The notes below the pieces were generated by a model. That model searched no databases. It was not told the DNA's origin and worked only from the letters and a program-made list of their open reading frames with translations. Shown in pieces: positions 1 to 5,147 of a stretch of 5,425 bases of DNA. Each line of letters begins with the position of its first letter. Position 1 is the stretch's first letter. The stretch comes from Flavobacteriaceae bacterium (GTDB lineage Bacteria; Bacteroidota; Bacteroidia; Flavobacteriales; Flavobacteriaceae). The translations under genes were made by a program, and so were the position numbers. The stretch lies in contig JABDQK010000289.1 of the NCBI GenBank assembly GCA_013042255.1, positions 1-5,425 of the forward strand, given 5' to 3'.

Positions 1-177
1 TTCGTAATCAGGAACATCATCCGCACTCAGCCCCCTGAACATGGCACATTCTCCTATCCCAACCCTTTCACCATCCCGGAGGATAAGAAACCATGTTTCT
101 TTATGTGTCAGGACTCCTCTTGAAGTGCCGCCGGGCTTTTTAAAATTGAGCAGATGTCTTTTGATGGTAGCTTTCAT
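1..177 (-). CDS. menC: o-succinylbenzoate synthase, N-terminal part (runs off the window)
   Basis: Reading leftwards from the ATG at 177-175, 59 codons stay open to the window edge. The protein begins MKATIKRHLLNFKKPGGTSR and continues with a RGVLTHKETWF segment, then GIGECAMFRGLS and DDVPDYE. This matches my memory of the capping-domain start of Bacteroidota MenC, an enolase-superfamily enzyme that dehydrates SHCHC to o-succinylbenzoate in cytoplasmic menaquinone synthesis. The GIGE segment and the GTSRG loop are typical of the MenC/dipeptide epimerase N-terminal domain. The catalytic barrel with its metal ligands lies outside the window, so a dipeptide epimerase cannot be formally excluded, but the nearby menA supports MenC. 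No clear Shine-Dalgarno is seen. A -7-like octamer lies 13 bp upstream of the start codon. The gene is divergent from the dehydrogenase at 222. Confidence 0.85.
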   Translation of the reverse strand, partial: MKATIKRHLLNFKKPGGTSRGVLTHKETWFLILRDGERVGIGECAMFRGLSADDVPDYE

Positions 178-189
178 ATGAAGATGGTG

Positions 190-197
190 CAAATTTA
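190..197 (-). promoter_or_regulatory. candidate -7 element for menC
   Basis: The minus strand reads TAAATTTG, an exact match to the Bacteroidota -7 consensus TAnnTTTG. Transcription would start near 184, leaving a leader of only about 7 nt before the menC ATG. I see no good -33 TTG about 19 bp upstream. The same octamer occurs before the response regulator gene at 5140-5147. The 44-bp divergent gap also holds a poorer plus-strand candidate for the dehydrogenase, TATATTTTG at 200-208, whose spacing is one base too long. Confidence 0.45.
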
Positions 198-221
198 GCT
201 ATATTTTGACTCTTAAAACAG

Positions 222-1019
222 ATGATGAAAAGTATATCCAACAAGGTCATATGGATCACCGGTGCCTCCTCGGGTATTGGAGAGTCACTTGCATACGCCT
301 TAAGTGAAATGGGGAATACACTCCTGCTCTCGGCCCGGGATGAAAAAAACCTGTTCAGGGTCAGGAATAAGTGTGCCGATCCGACCAACGTATTCCTGCT
401 TCCCCTGGACCTGAAGGAGACGGACCAGATGCAAGAGAAGGTCTCTAAAGCTCTGGAGTTTACAGGTGATATCGATATCCTGATCAACAATGCCGGGATC
501 AGCCAGCGATCTCTGATCGCCGATACTGAGTTTGAGGTTTACAAAGAGCTCATGGAAGTCAACTATTTCGGCACCCTTGCCCTTACCATGGCGCTATTAC
601 CACATTTTATCTCCCGTAAGAAAGGCCATTTTGTGACAGTTACCAGTTTAATGGGCCGTTTTGGTTCGCCAATGCGCTCTGGATACTGCGGAGCCAAGCA
701 CGCCCTGCATGGTTTTTTTGATGTCCTGAGGATGGAACACGAAAAGGACAGAATTCAGGTTACCTTAGTTTGCCCGGGATTTGTTCGGACTCAGATCGCT
801 TATAATGCACTAACCGCTAAAGGTAATCCGCAGGGAGTCAATGATCATGCAACCTCAAAAGGGATGCCGGCCGAAGTATTCGCTAAAAAAATGATCCATG
901 CCGTGGCAAAAGGCAAATACGAAGTGTATATTGGTGGAAAAGAGGTCGTAGGGGTATATTTAAAACGTTTCCTCCCTTCAGTTCTACATAAAGTTGTATT
1001 GCGAAGTGAAGTAGTATGA
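222..1019 (+). CDS. classical short-chain dehydrogenase/reductase (SDR), DHRS7-like
   Basis: A 265-residue NAD(P)-dependent oxidoreductase of usual length for a classical SDR. The Rossmann cofactor motif TGASSGIG lies at residues 13-20 and the NNAG motif at 89-92. The catalytic tetrad appears complete: N114 (MEVNYFG), S142 (TVTSLMG), Y155 and K159 (SGYCGAKHAL). CPGFVRT at 184-190 is the usual PG loop after strand six. The pattern YCGAKHALHGFFDVLR and the basic/hydrophobic tail (YLKRFLPSVLHKVV) resemble DHRS7/DHRS7B-like SDRs, a group whose bacterial substrates are mostly unknown, so I name no substrate. There is no signal peptide, and it is likely cytoplasmic or membrane-associated. Two consecutive ATGs (222 and 225) are possible starts. 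It is the only plus-strand gene here, separating menC from the hydrolase, and its stop codon abuts the hydrolase's stop codon. Confidence 0.9.
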   Translation: MMKSISNKVIWITGASSGIGESLAYALSEMGNTLLLSARDEKNLFRVRNKCADPTNVFLLPLDLKETDQMQEKVSKALEFTGDIDILINNAGISQRSLIADTEFEVYKELMEVNYFGTLALTMALLPHFISRKKGHFVTVTSLMGRFGSPMRSGYCGAKHALHGFFDVLRMEHEKDRIQVTLVCPGFVRTQIAYNALTAKGNPQGVNDHATSKGMPAEVFAKKMIHAVAKGKYEVYIGGKEVVGVYLKRFLPSVLHKVVLRSEVV

Positions 1020-1700
1020 TCAAATGCGGAGCGATTCCCCAATACCGAGCAGATGTAATTCCTTCCCTGCTTTTTTGAATGTCTCTTTGGCCAGCTTATG
1101 ATCGATTTCAATGTAGCCAAAAGTGTCGTAGTGATAGCCCATGACATTGTCACATTCGACAAAATCTGATGCATGAACTGCATCTTCAACGCCCATAGTA
1201 AAATTGTCTCCAATCGGAAGAATGGCGAGGTCTAGTGTAAACTGTTTCGGGATGAGTTTCATGTCCATGGTCAGTGCTGTATCACCTGCGATATAGATGG
1301 TTTTGCCTGCAGCCCTTAAAACAAAACCCCCGGGTTGCCCGCCATAGGTACCGTCTGCGAAGGAAGAGGTATGTACTGCCTGGACATATTTCAGCTTCCC
1401 AAAAGGAAATGACCAACTGCCCCCGTGGTTCATAGGGTGGACCTCAAATCCTTTCTCCTGGAAGTACATGGCAATTTCATAATTGCTGATGATCTTGCAA
1501 TTTGTGCCACTTGTAATTTCCTCCACGTCGAGTACATGGTCCTGATGGGCATGTGTTATGAGTATAAAATCGGGTTTGAGGTCTTTTAATTTAATAGCGT
1601 CTTTTACCATGGGATTCCCGCTGATAAAAGGGTCGACTAAAAGAGTATGCTTGTCAAGTTTCAATGAGAGGGAGGCATGTCCCAGGAAGGTAATTTCCAT
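1020..1700 (-). CDS. UPF0173-type metal-dependent hydrolase (metallo-beta-lactamase fold)
   Basis: A 226-residue protein counted from the ATG at 1700-1698. It opens MEITFLGHASLSL, the hallmark start of UPF0173/YtkL-like hydrolases, followed by VDPF at 22-25. The metal motif HAHQDH is at residues 50-55 (H50, H52, D54, H55). Further likely ligands are H110 (AVHTSSF), D140 (IAGDTAL) and H190 (GYHYDTFG), so the binuclear zinc site looks intact. It is cytoplasmic and its substrate is unknown. An in-frame TTG at 1709 would add three residues (MIF), but the family starts at the ATG, so I use 1700. The kinase stop lies 23 bp upstream on the same strand, so the two are probably co-transcribed. From memory, relatives often sit in Bacteroidota menaquinone loci, which fits menA and menC here, but a role in that pathway is not shown. 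Confidence 0.88.
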   Translation of the reverse strand: MEITFLGHASLSLKLDKHTLLVDPFISGNPMVKDAIKLKDLKPDFILITHAHQDHVLDVEEITSGTNCKIISNYEIAMYFQEKGFEVHPMNHGGSWSFPFGKLKYVQAVHTSSFADGTYGGQPGGFVLRAAGKTIYIAGDTALTMDMKLIPKQFTLDLAILPIGDNFTMGVEDAVHASDFVECDNVMGYHYDTFGYIEIDHKLAKETFKKAGKELHLLGIGESLRI

Positions 1701-1723
1701 AAAGATCAAATTTTGACTCTAAT

Positions 1724-3685
1724 TTATTTAAAATTGAACCAAAATCGAACTCCTTCTGTAGTTTTATCAATGTTTAATGTAGACTGTAACTGATTCACGA
1801 GGCGGTTCATGAGGCGTATCCCCATAGAGGAATTGGTACGCTCGTCAGTATCATCGGGAAGGCCTATACCGTTATCGGTATATTCAAAAAAGCCCTGATC
1901 CCCGTTTTTACGTAAGTGAATGTAAATCTTCCCATTGTTTTTATCTTCAGGAAAGGCGTATTTAAATGAGTTTGAAACCAATTCGTTCAGGATCAGACCA
2001 AATGGGATTGCTCTGTCAATGTCGAGTTCAACACCCTCGGCATCTATTGTAATATTGATGTTGTGTCCGCCTTTTTTAAAGACTGATTGCACACTGTTCA
2101 CCAGGCTTTCGATATAGCCCTGCATTTCAATTACCGACAGATCGTCGTTCTGATAGAGTTTTTGATGTATAAGCGCCATGGCCTTCACCCTACTCTTCCC
2201 TTCTTCAAGAGCCTCAATGGCAGCCTTGCTGCGGGTATTTTTTGTCTGAAGGCTCAGGAGGGAGGAAACCATCTGCAGGTTATTTTTTACCCGGTGGTGA
2301 ATTTCTTTCAGCAGGGAATCTTTTTCAACAAGTGCATTCTCAATGATGTGCTTTTGCTCTGCTATAAGGCGTTGGTTCTTAATACTCTTCAGGTAGGCAA
2401 ATACCAGTCCGGCAAAACCAAGTAGCGTAAAAATAAGGGAGATAAAGACCAGGTTGGTCCTTTCGTCCATTGCGGCCATGTCGCTTCTTGTTTGCTCCAT
2501 CTCGAGCTTCTGAAGGTTGATCATCCTTCTCGAGTCTTCCAGATTTTCCTCTGAGATTATGGCAGCGATCTGTTGTCTCTTAATAGACGATTCATTTACT
2601 TCGAGGGAATCCCTGATCCGAACATTTTTTTTCAGATACAAGGCCTGATTTTCAAAATCTCCTGTGCGGTCATAGTAAGCTGCAAATAAGCGATTCTTCT
2701 TGATGATCTGACTGGTTTTTGTTAATTCCAGTTCAATATCAAGATAATCCTTAGCGATCTTCAAACGATCCATCCTCAGGTGGCATTCTGCGAGGGCCAG
2801 TACATTTTCATTTACTTCTGATGATGTACGTCCTATATTATTCTCTTCAATAGTGGATATACTGGTTTCCAGATAAGGGATAGCTTTATCAAATTGCCCC
2901 ATCTGCACATAACATTTTCCAATGTTCCCGTCGATAATACCTTTTAGCAGATTTCCATTGATAATCTCGCTCTCGGTCTTTACAGAACTCATGTCATTGA
3001 GATACACTTCGATATATCCTTTTGCTTTGGAGAAATTCGTAAGGGCAGTGGAAGTTGTTTTATCAAGCAGCAGGAAATTCCCAATTGAGTTATGATAATT
3101 GGCCAGGCCGTAATAATCGTTCTCCTCAATCGTATTCTTGTTTTCCATGATATAATCCTTCATGGCCTGTCTGTGAAGACCCAGATTGGAATAGATATCA
3201 TAGAAGGAAATATTGTTCTTTAAACCCAATTCCCGTTTTTGCTTCCTGATCTCTACCTGCTTGTCATATAGTTCAAGGCGGGAGTAGTTCGCATCTAAAA
3301 GGTTAAGCAACAATTCTTTGGTAGGCTGGTCTAACTTGTGTTTTTCGCTGTAGATTCTGGTTGCCACAGAAACACTCCTGTCGTAATCCCCTAAATCAAA
3401 ATAGATCTGAGATTGGATGAGTTTATATTTTTTTATAGCTAGAGAATCACCCCCACTTTCCGCGTTTTTAATATATCGTTCTACCGCGTCGAGCCAGTCA
3501 TAGGCCGAGTGGGTGCTATACCTGTTTACAGTATCAAAGAAATAGCTAAAGCGATCGGAAACAGACTCCGCATTTTGAAATTTGAGCAATGCATCATTCT
3601 CTAATGGGTCTAAGTCCTGGGAAAATCCGGAAAAAGACGCAATAGCGAAGTAAAAAGATAAAATGATGCCAAGCTTTTTTGCCAT
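1724..3685 (-). CDS. TPR-containing membrane sensor histidine kinase, HisKA_2 type
   Basis: A 653-residue sensor kinase. Residues 1-22 form a signal peptide (KK, then a hydrophobic stretch ending FSGFSQ). A helical, presumably periplasmic region of TPR-like repeats fills about 25-360; the clearest repeat is around 250-277 (GNIGKCYVQMGQFDKAIPYL). A charged, coiled-coil-like stretch covers about 363-408 and one transmembrane helix about 411-432. The HisKA_2 dimerisation domain carries EIHHRVKNNLQ at 461-471, with H464 the likely phosphoacceptor. In the ATPase domain the N box is NELVSNSFKYAF (567-578), the G1 box DNGIGLPDD (604-612) and a G2-like MGIRLMNRL at 621-629. The protein ends soon after, with no fused receiver. 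The response regulator at 4353-5108 is the obvious partner. The signal is unknown; TPR domains suggest a protein or peptide ligand. The start ATG at 3685-3683 directly precedes the signal peptide, and no Shine-Dalgarno is evident. Confidence 0.92.
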   Translation of the reverse strand: MAKKLGIILSFYFAIASFSGFSQDLDPLENDALLKFQNAESVSDRFSYFFDTVNRYSTHSAYDWLDAVERYIKNAESGGDSLAIKKYKLIQSQIYFDLGDYDRSVSVATRIYSEKHKLDQPTKELLLNLLDANYSRLELYDKQVEIRKQKRELGLKNNISFYDIYSNLGLHRQAMKDYIMENKNTIEENDYYGLANYHNSIGNFLLLDKTTSTALTNFSKAKGYIEVYLNDMSSVKTESEIINGNLLKGIIDGNIGKCYVQMGQFDKAIPYLETSISTIEENNIGRTSSEVNENVLALAECHLRMDRLKIAKDYLDIELELTKTSQIIKKNRLFAAYYDRTGDFENQALYLKKNVRIRDSLEVNESSIKRQQIAAIISEENLEDSRRMINLQKLEMEQTRSDMAAMDERTNLVFISLIFTLLGFAGLVFAYLKSIKNQRLIAEQKHIIENALVEKDSLLKEIHHRVKNNLQMVSSLLSLQTKNTRSKAAIEALEEGKSRVKAMALIHQKLYQNDDLSVIEMQGYIESLVNSVQSVFKKGGHNINITIDAEGVELDIDRAIPFGLILNELVSNSFKYAFPEDKNNGKIYIHLRKNGDQGFFEYTDNGIGLPDDTDERTNSSMGIRLMNRLVNQLQSTLNIDKTTEGVRFWFNFK

Positions 3686-3727
3686 AACACGCTTAGTGCA
3701 TTGAAGTGATTTTGTTAATAAATGCCT

Positions 3728-3740
3728 GAGGTATCACCTC
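3728..3740 (-). other. short hairpin in the predicted kinase mRNA leader
   Basis: A perfect 5-bp inverted repeat (GAGGT, loop ATC, ACCTC) would lie about 10-22 nt after the predicted start of the kinase transcript. It could protect the 5' end or be incidental. It lacks a following T run, so it is not a terminator. Confidence 0.25.
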
Positions 3741-3755
3741 TTAAATTTCGACCCT

Positions 3756-3763
3756 CAAACTTA
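3756..3763 (-). promoter_or_regulatory. candidate -7 element of the kinase promoter (P1)
   Basis: The minus strand reads TAAGTTTG, an exact TAnnTTTG match. Transcription would start near 3750, giving a leader of about 65 nt before the kinase ATG. The 28 bp upstream contains no TTG that could serve as a -33 element, and beyond it lies the repeat pair at 3792-3821. Relative to the predicted start the two repeats fall near -42 to -50 and -63 to -71, a usual place for a transcription activator. Confidence 0.5.
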
Positions 3764-3791
3764 CCATAATTAAACGGGCAGGATTAATTTT

Positions 3792-3821
3792 TGTTGTAAA
3801 CCGAGGCCTTTGTGTTGTTAT
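3792..3821 (-). promoter_or_regulatory. LytTR-like direct-repeat pair 1, upstream of the kinase
   Basis: On the plus strand TGTTGTAAA (3792-3800) and TGTTGTTAT (3813-3821) share the hexamer TGTTGT; the starts are 21 bp apart and the spacer is 12 bp. On the transcribed minus strand the core reads ACAACA. Nine-bp direct repeats with 12-13 bp spacers are the known site type of LytTR-domain regulators such as AgrA. The pair ends 28 bp before the kinase -7 element. Confidence 0.55.
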
Positions 3822-3918
3822 TTCTCTTTCCTGATAAAACTGTGCATTTTTTATCCTAGCCATCCTTATAGAAATTAAGATGGAAGAGTTCACATTGGCA
3901 CTCAATTATCTTTAATAT

Positions 3919-3950
3919 AAAAAGACCATACATATTTGCATAGCCCTGGT
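3919..3950 (-). terminator. weak possible terminator for the P2 transcript
   Basis: On the minus strand ACCA (3950-3947) can pair with TGGT (3928-3925) across an 18-nt loop, followed by CTTTTT. The stem is only 4 bp, so termination here is doubtful. It matters because it would cut the putative P2 transcript to about 73 nt; otherwise P2 would read on into the kinase gene. Confidence 0.2.
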
Positions 3951-3997
3951 ATAATTTGAGTAAAAAAGGTAAGATTTGGGATGTTCAGAGAACACTT

Positions 3998-4005
3998 TAA
4001 AAATA
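3998..4005 (-). promoter_or_regulatory. degenerate -7-like element (P2)
   Basis: The minus strand reads TATTTTTA, matching five of the six fixed bases of TAnnTTTG. On its own this would be unremarkable in AT-rich DNA. It is listed because its distance from the repeat pair at 4034-4063 is exactly that seen at the kinase promoter (28 bp between repeat and octamer). The predicted start is near 3992. Confidence 0.3.
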
Positions 4006-4033
4006 GGCTGATACTGCCTGAGATTTCACGAAT

Positions 4034-4063
4034 TGTTGTGAACCTCCCTCAATATGTTGTGAA
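4034..4063 (-). promoter_or_regulatory. LytTR-like direct-repeat pair 2 (perfect 9-bp repeat)
   Basis: TGTTGTGAA occurs identically at 4034-4042 and 4055-4063, starts 21 bp apart with a 12-bp spacer. This is the best copy of the motif and matches the two-9-bp-repeat geometry of LytTR binding sites. An inverted TTCAC lies at 4025-4029, so the proximal copy could also take part in a small dyad (TTCAC, 8 bp, GTGAA). Confidence 0.6.
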
Positions 4064-4145
4064 ATGCAGATTTTTGTATGTTAACTTCTGATTCTGCCAT
4101 GTTTTACTTTTTCAATTACGCGAATAATACATACGCTTATACAAT

Positions 4146-4182
4146 AAAAAAAGGGCCGGCCATAAATGGCACAACCCTTTTT
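4146..4182 (-). terminator. intrinsic terminator, strongest on the minus strand
   Basis: On the minus strand AAAAAGGG (4182-4175) can pair with CCCTTTTT starting at 4155, enclosing an inner perfect stem GCCAT/ATGGC (4170-4166 with 4163-4159), and the right arm runs into seven T. The plus strand has the same stem but only five T, so it may act in both directions. No protein gene ends here on either strand; the nearest minus-strand stop codon (response regulator) is about 170 bp upstream and has its own hairpin. It therefore appears to end a non-coding transcript. Confidence 0.75.
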
Positions 4183-4226
4183 AACGAGAACACTATATGA
4201 AAATGAAAAAAGTTAATATCTAATTC
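4146..4226 (-). ncRNA. candidate small RNA of about 80 nt, driven by P3
   Basis: A transcript starting about 6 nt after the P3 octamer (near 4226) would run left and end at the strong intrinsic terminator, giving about 80 nt. The 5' part is A/U-rich with a C followed by six U. The only ATG in it lies inside the terminator stem, so it is not coding. Evidence is positional: repeat pair, -7-like element, then terminator in order on one strand. The 5' end is uncertain by several bases, and expression is not shown. Confidence 0.4.
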
Positions 4227-4231
4227 GAAAA

Positions 4232-4239
4232 CTAAGATA
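4232..4239 (-). promoter_or_regulatory. degenerate -7-like element (P3)
   Basis: The minus strand reads TATCTTAG, matching five of the six fixed bases of TAnnTTTG. It lies exactly 28 bp beyond the repeat pair at 4268-4297, the same geometry as at P1 and P2, and lacks a -33 TTG. The predicted start near 4226 leads to the terminator at 4146-4182. Confidence 0.35.
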
Positions 4240-4267
4240 TCCAGTCTCTATCGAGAATAAAAAGTAA

Positions 4268-4297
4268 TGTTGTCAAAACACGGAAAGTTGTGGTGAA
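4268..4297 (-). promoter_or_regulatory. LytTR-like direct-repeat pair 3
   Basis: TGTTGTCAA (4268-4276) and TGTGGTGAA (4289-4297) each differ at one position from the perfect repeat TGTTGTGAA, and their starts are again 21 bp apart with a 12-bp spacer. The distal copy overlaps a 7-bp inverted repeat at 4292-4311. Confidence 0.5.
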
Positions 4298-4311
4298 TAC
4301 TCTCATTCACC
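4292..4311. repeat. perfect 7-bp inverted repeat overlapping repeat pair 3
   Basis: GGTGAAT (4292-4298) and ATTCACC (4305-4311) form a perfect stem with a 6-nt loop. Neither strand has a T run after it, so it is not a typical intrinsic terminator. It could be a second protein-binding dyad or an RNA end-stabilising hairpin downstream of the response regulator. Confidence 0.45.
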
Positions 4312-4338
4312 TAAAACCGGGTAATTCGGAATATAATA

Positions 4339-4354
4339 AAGGAGGATACTCCTT
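4339..4354 (-). terminator. weak terminator hairpin overlapping the response regulator stop codon
   Basis: On the minus strand AAGGAG pairs with CTCCTT around the loop TATC, followed by an A/T-rich stretch TATTATATT. The stem is perfect but only 6 bp, and its first arm uses two bases of the TAA stop codon. Likely the end of the response regulator mRNA, with modest efficiency. Confidence 0.4.
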
Positions 4355-5108
4355 AGGAATTCATGGCGGAAATAATGAATTCCTTAAAATCCTTTGATAT
4401 GGGTATCAAGGTATTGTTGATCATGATATCCTTCGAATTGATGGCATCGATATGATCGACATTTACGATATAGGATTTGTGGGCTCTGTAAAATTTATTT
4501 TTTGGCAATTTCTCAAGGTAGTCCTTTAGAGGTGACCTTACCAAAAACTTTTTATCTACCGTATTCACTTCGAGGTATACATTGTCGGCCTTGATAAAAC
4601 GTATATCTTCAAATTGGATTCGATAATACAGGTGTTGTTTTTTAACGAAGATGGAATCTTTTAAAACCGAATTTGAAACTACTTTTTCACTGGTATCCTG
4701 GGTTGGAGAACCTTCTTTAGATTTCTCTGAATAATCAAAATTAGAGAGTGCAATTTCAATGGAGGTATACAGATCTTGTTGCTCGAAAGGCTTTACCAGG
4801 TAACCGTTTGGTTTAACTGTTTTTGCGTTTTCTACCGTAGCCCTGTCAGAATTGGAGGTTACAAAAATGAAGGGGATATTGTATTTTTCACGGATGTGTT
4901 TTCCAAGATCGATACCTGTCTTATCGGAAGCGAGGATGATATCGATAAGTACAAGGTCTACATGATTGTTTTTCAGGACCTCTTCAGCCTGCTCATAAAC
5001 AATTACGTTATCGACGATTTCGTAGCCTATTTCTTCCAGCATAGACTGCATATCGTCTGCAATGATCACATTATCTTCTACAATAAGGATCTTTATAGGT
5101 TGTTCCAA
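4353..5108 (-). CDS. LytTR-family response regulator (REC-LytTR)
   Basis: A 251-residue two-component response regulator. The receiver domain covers about residues 5-122: acidic pair E11/D12 in ILIVEDN, phosphoacceptor D56 in LVLIDI, T84 in FVTSNSD and K106 in LVKPF, so all core residues are present. A polar linker (about 124-150) leads to a LytTR DNA-binding domain at about 152-248, with the typical FYRAHKSYIVNVDHI segment at 207-221. It is cytoplasmic and probably phosphorylated by the kinase at 1724-3685. The best start is TTG at 5108-5106: a stop codon lies just upstream in frame with no ATG or GTG between, and the first ATG (residue 20) would remove strand one and the acidic pocket. Its likely targets include the repeat pairs in the adjoining gap. 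No repeat pair is seen before its own gene. Confidence 0.92.
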   Translation of the reverse strand: MEQPIKILIVEDNVIIADDMQSMLEEIGYEIVDNVIVYEQAEEVLKNNHVDLVLIDIILASDKTGIDLGKHIREKYNIPFIFVTSNSDRATVENAKTVKPNGYLVKPFEQQDLYTSIEIALSNFDYSEKSKEGSPTQDTSEKVVSNSVLKDSIFVKKQHLYYRIQFEDIRFIKADNVYLEVNTVDKKFLVRSPLKDYLEKLPKNKFYRAHKSYIVNVDHIDAINSKDIMINNTLIPISKDFKEFIISAMNS

Positions 5109-5139
5109 AATGTATGGGGTTTATGAAGGTTATGGTATT

Positions 5140-5147
5140 CAAATTTA
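5140..5147 (-). promoter_or_regulatory. candidate -7 element for the response regulator
   Basis: The minus strand reads TAAATTTG, an exact TAnnTTTG match. Its first three bases are the TAA stop codon of menA, so the promoter would be embedded in the gene end. Transcription would start near 5134, 26 nt before the TTG start. No clear -33 TTG is present, and nothing like TGTTGT lies at the distance where the repeat pairs sit in the other promoters. Co-transcription with menA (gap 36 bp) is an alternative. Confidence 0.45.

Larger units (their letters stand above)
3686..4352. other. 667-bp regulatory region between kinase and response regulator
   Basis: No convincing protein gene is visible on either strand; the longest minus-strand frame I found is 40 codons. 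Instead the region contains three pairs of 21-bp-phased direct repeats, three associated -7-like octamers pointing left, one strong and one weak intrinsic terminator, and two further hairpins. A same-strand kinase and regulator are usually spaced by tens of bases, so a gap of this size suggests regulatory DNA or small RNA genes. The individual elements are listed separately. Confidence 0.7.

Noticed and set aside
140..490. A 116-codon open frame on the minus strand across the menC start and the dehydrogenase
   Set aside because: It overlaps the menC start and lies antisense to the well-supported dehydrogenase; its translation shows no domain and is rich in Ser and Arg, typical of a shadow frame.
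1701..1709. TTG at 1709 as start of the hydrolase, adding three residues
   Set aside because: The ATG at 1700 gives MEITFLGHASLSL, where the family normally begins; the extension MIF adds nothing conserved.
3741..3863. A 40-codon minus-strand open frame starting ATG at 3863 and ending TAA at 3741
   Set aside because: It overlaps repeat pair 1 and the exact kinase -7 element, has no recognisable domain and no Shine-Dalgarno, and frames of this length are common by chance. Its Thr-Thr pairs simply reflect the ACAACA repeats.
4197..4223. Plus-strand mini-ORF of 8 codons beginning ATGAAAATGAAAAAA
   Set aside because: Too short, with no support from context; it is antisense to the predicted small RNA and arises from A-rich sequence.
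3686..4352. CRISPR array, insertion-sequence remnant or tandem duplication as explanation of the repeats
   Set aside because: The repeats are 9 bp in three isolated pairs about 240 bp apart, with unrelated sequence between pairs, no transposase fragment and no terminal inverted repeats; the fixed 21-bp phasing fits protein binding better.
4776..5126. A 116-codon plus-strand open frame antisense to the response regulator
   Set aside because: It is antisense to the receiver-domain coding sequence, whose active-site residues are all intact; no domain is recognisable in the shadow frame.
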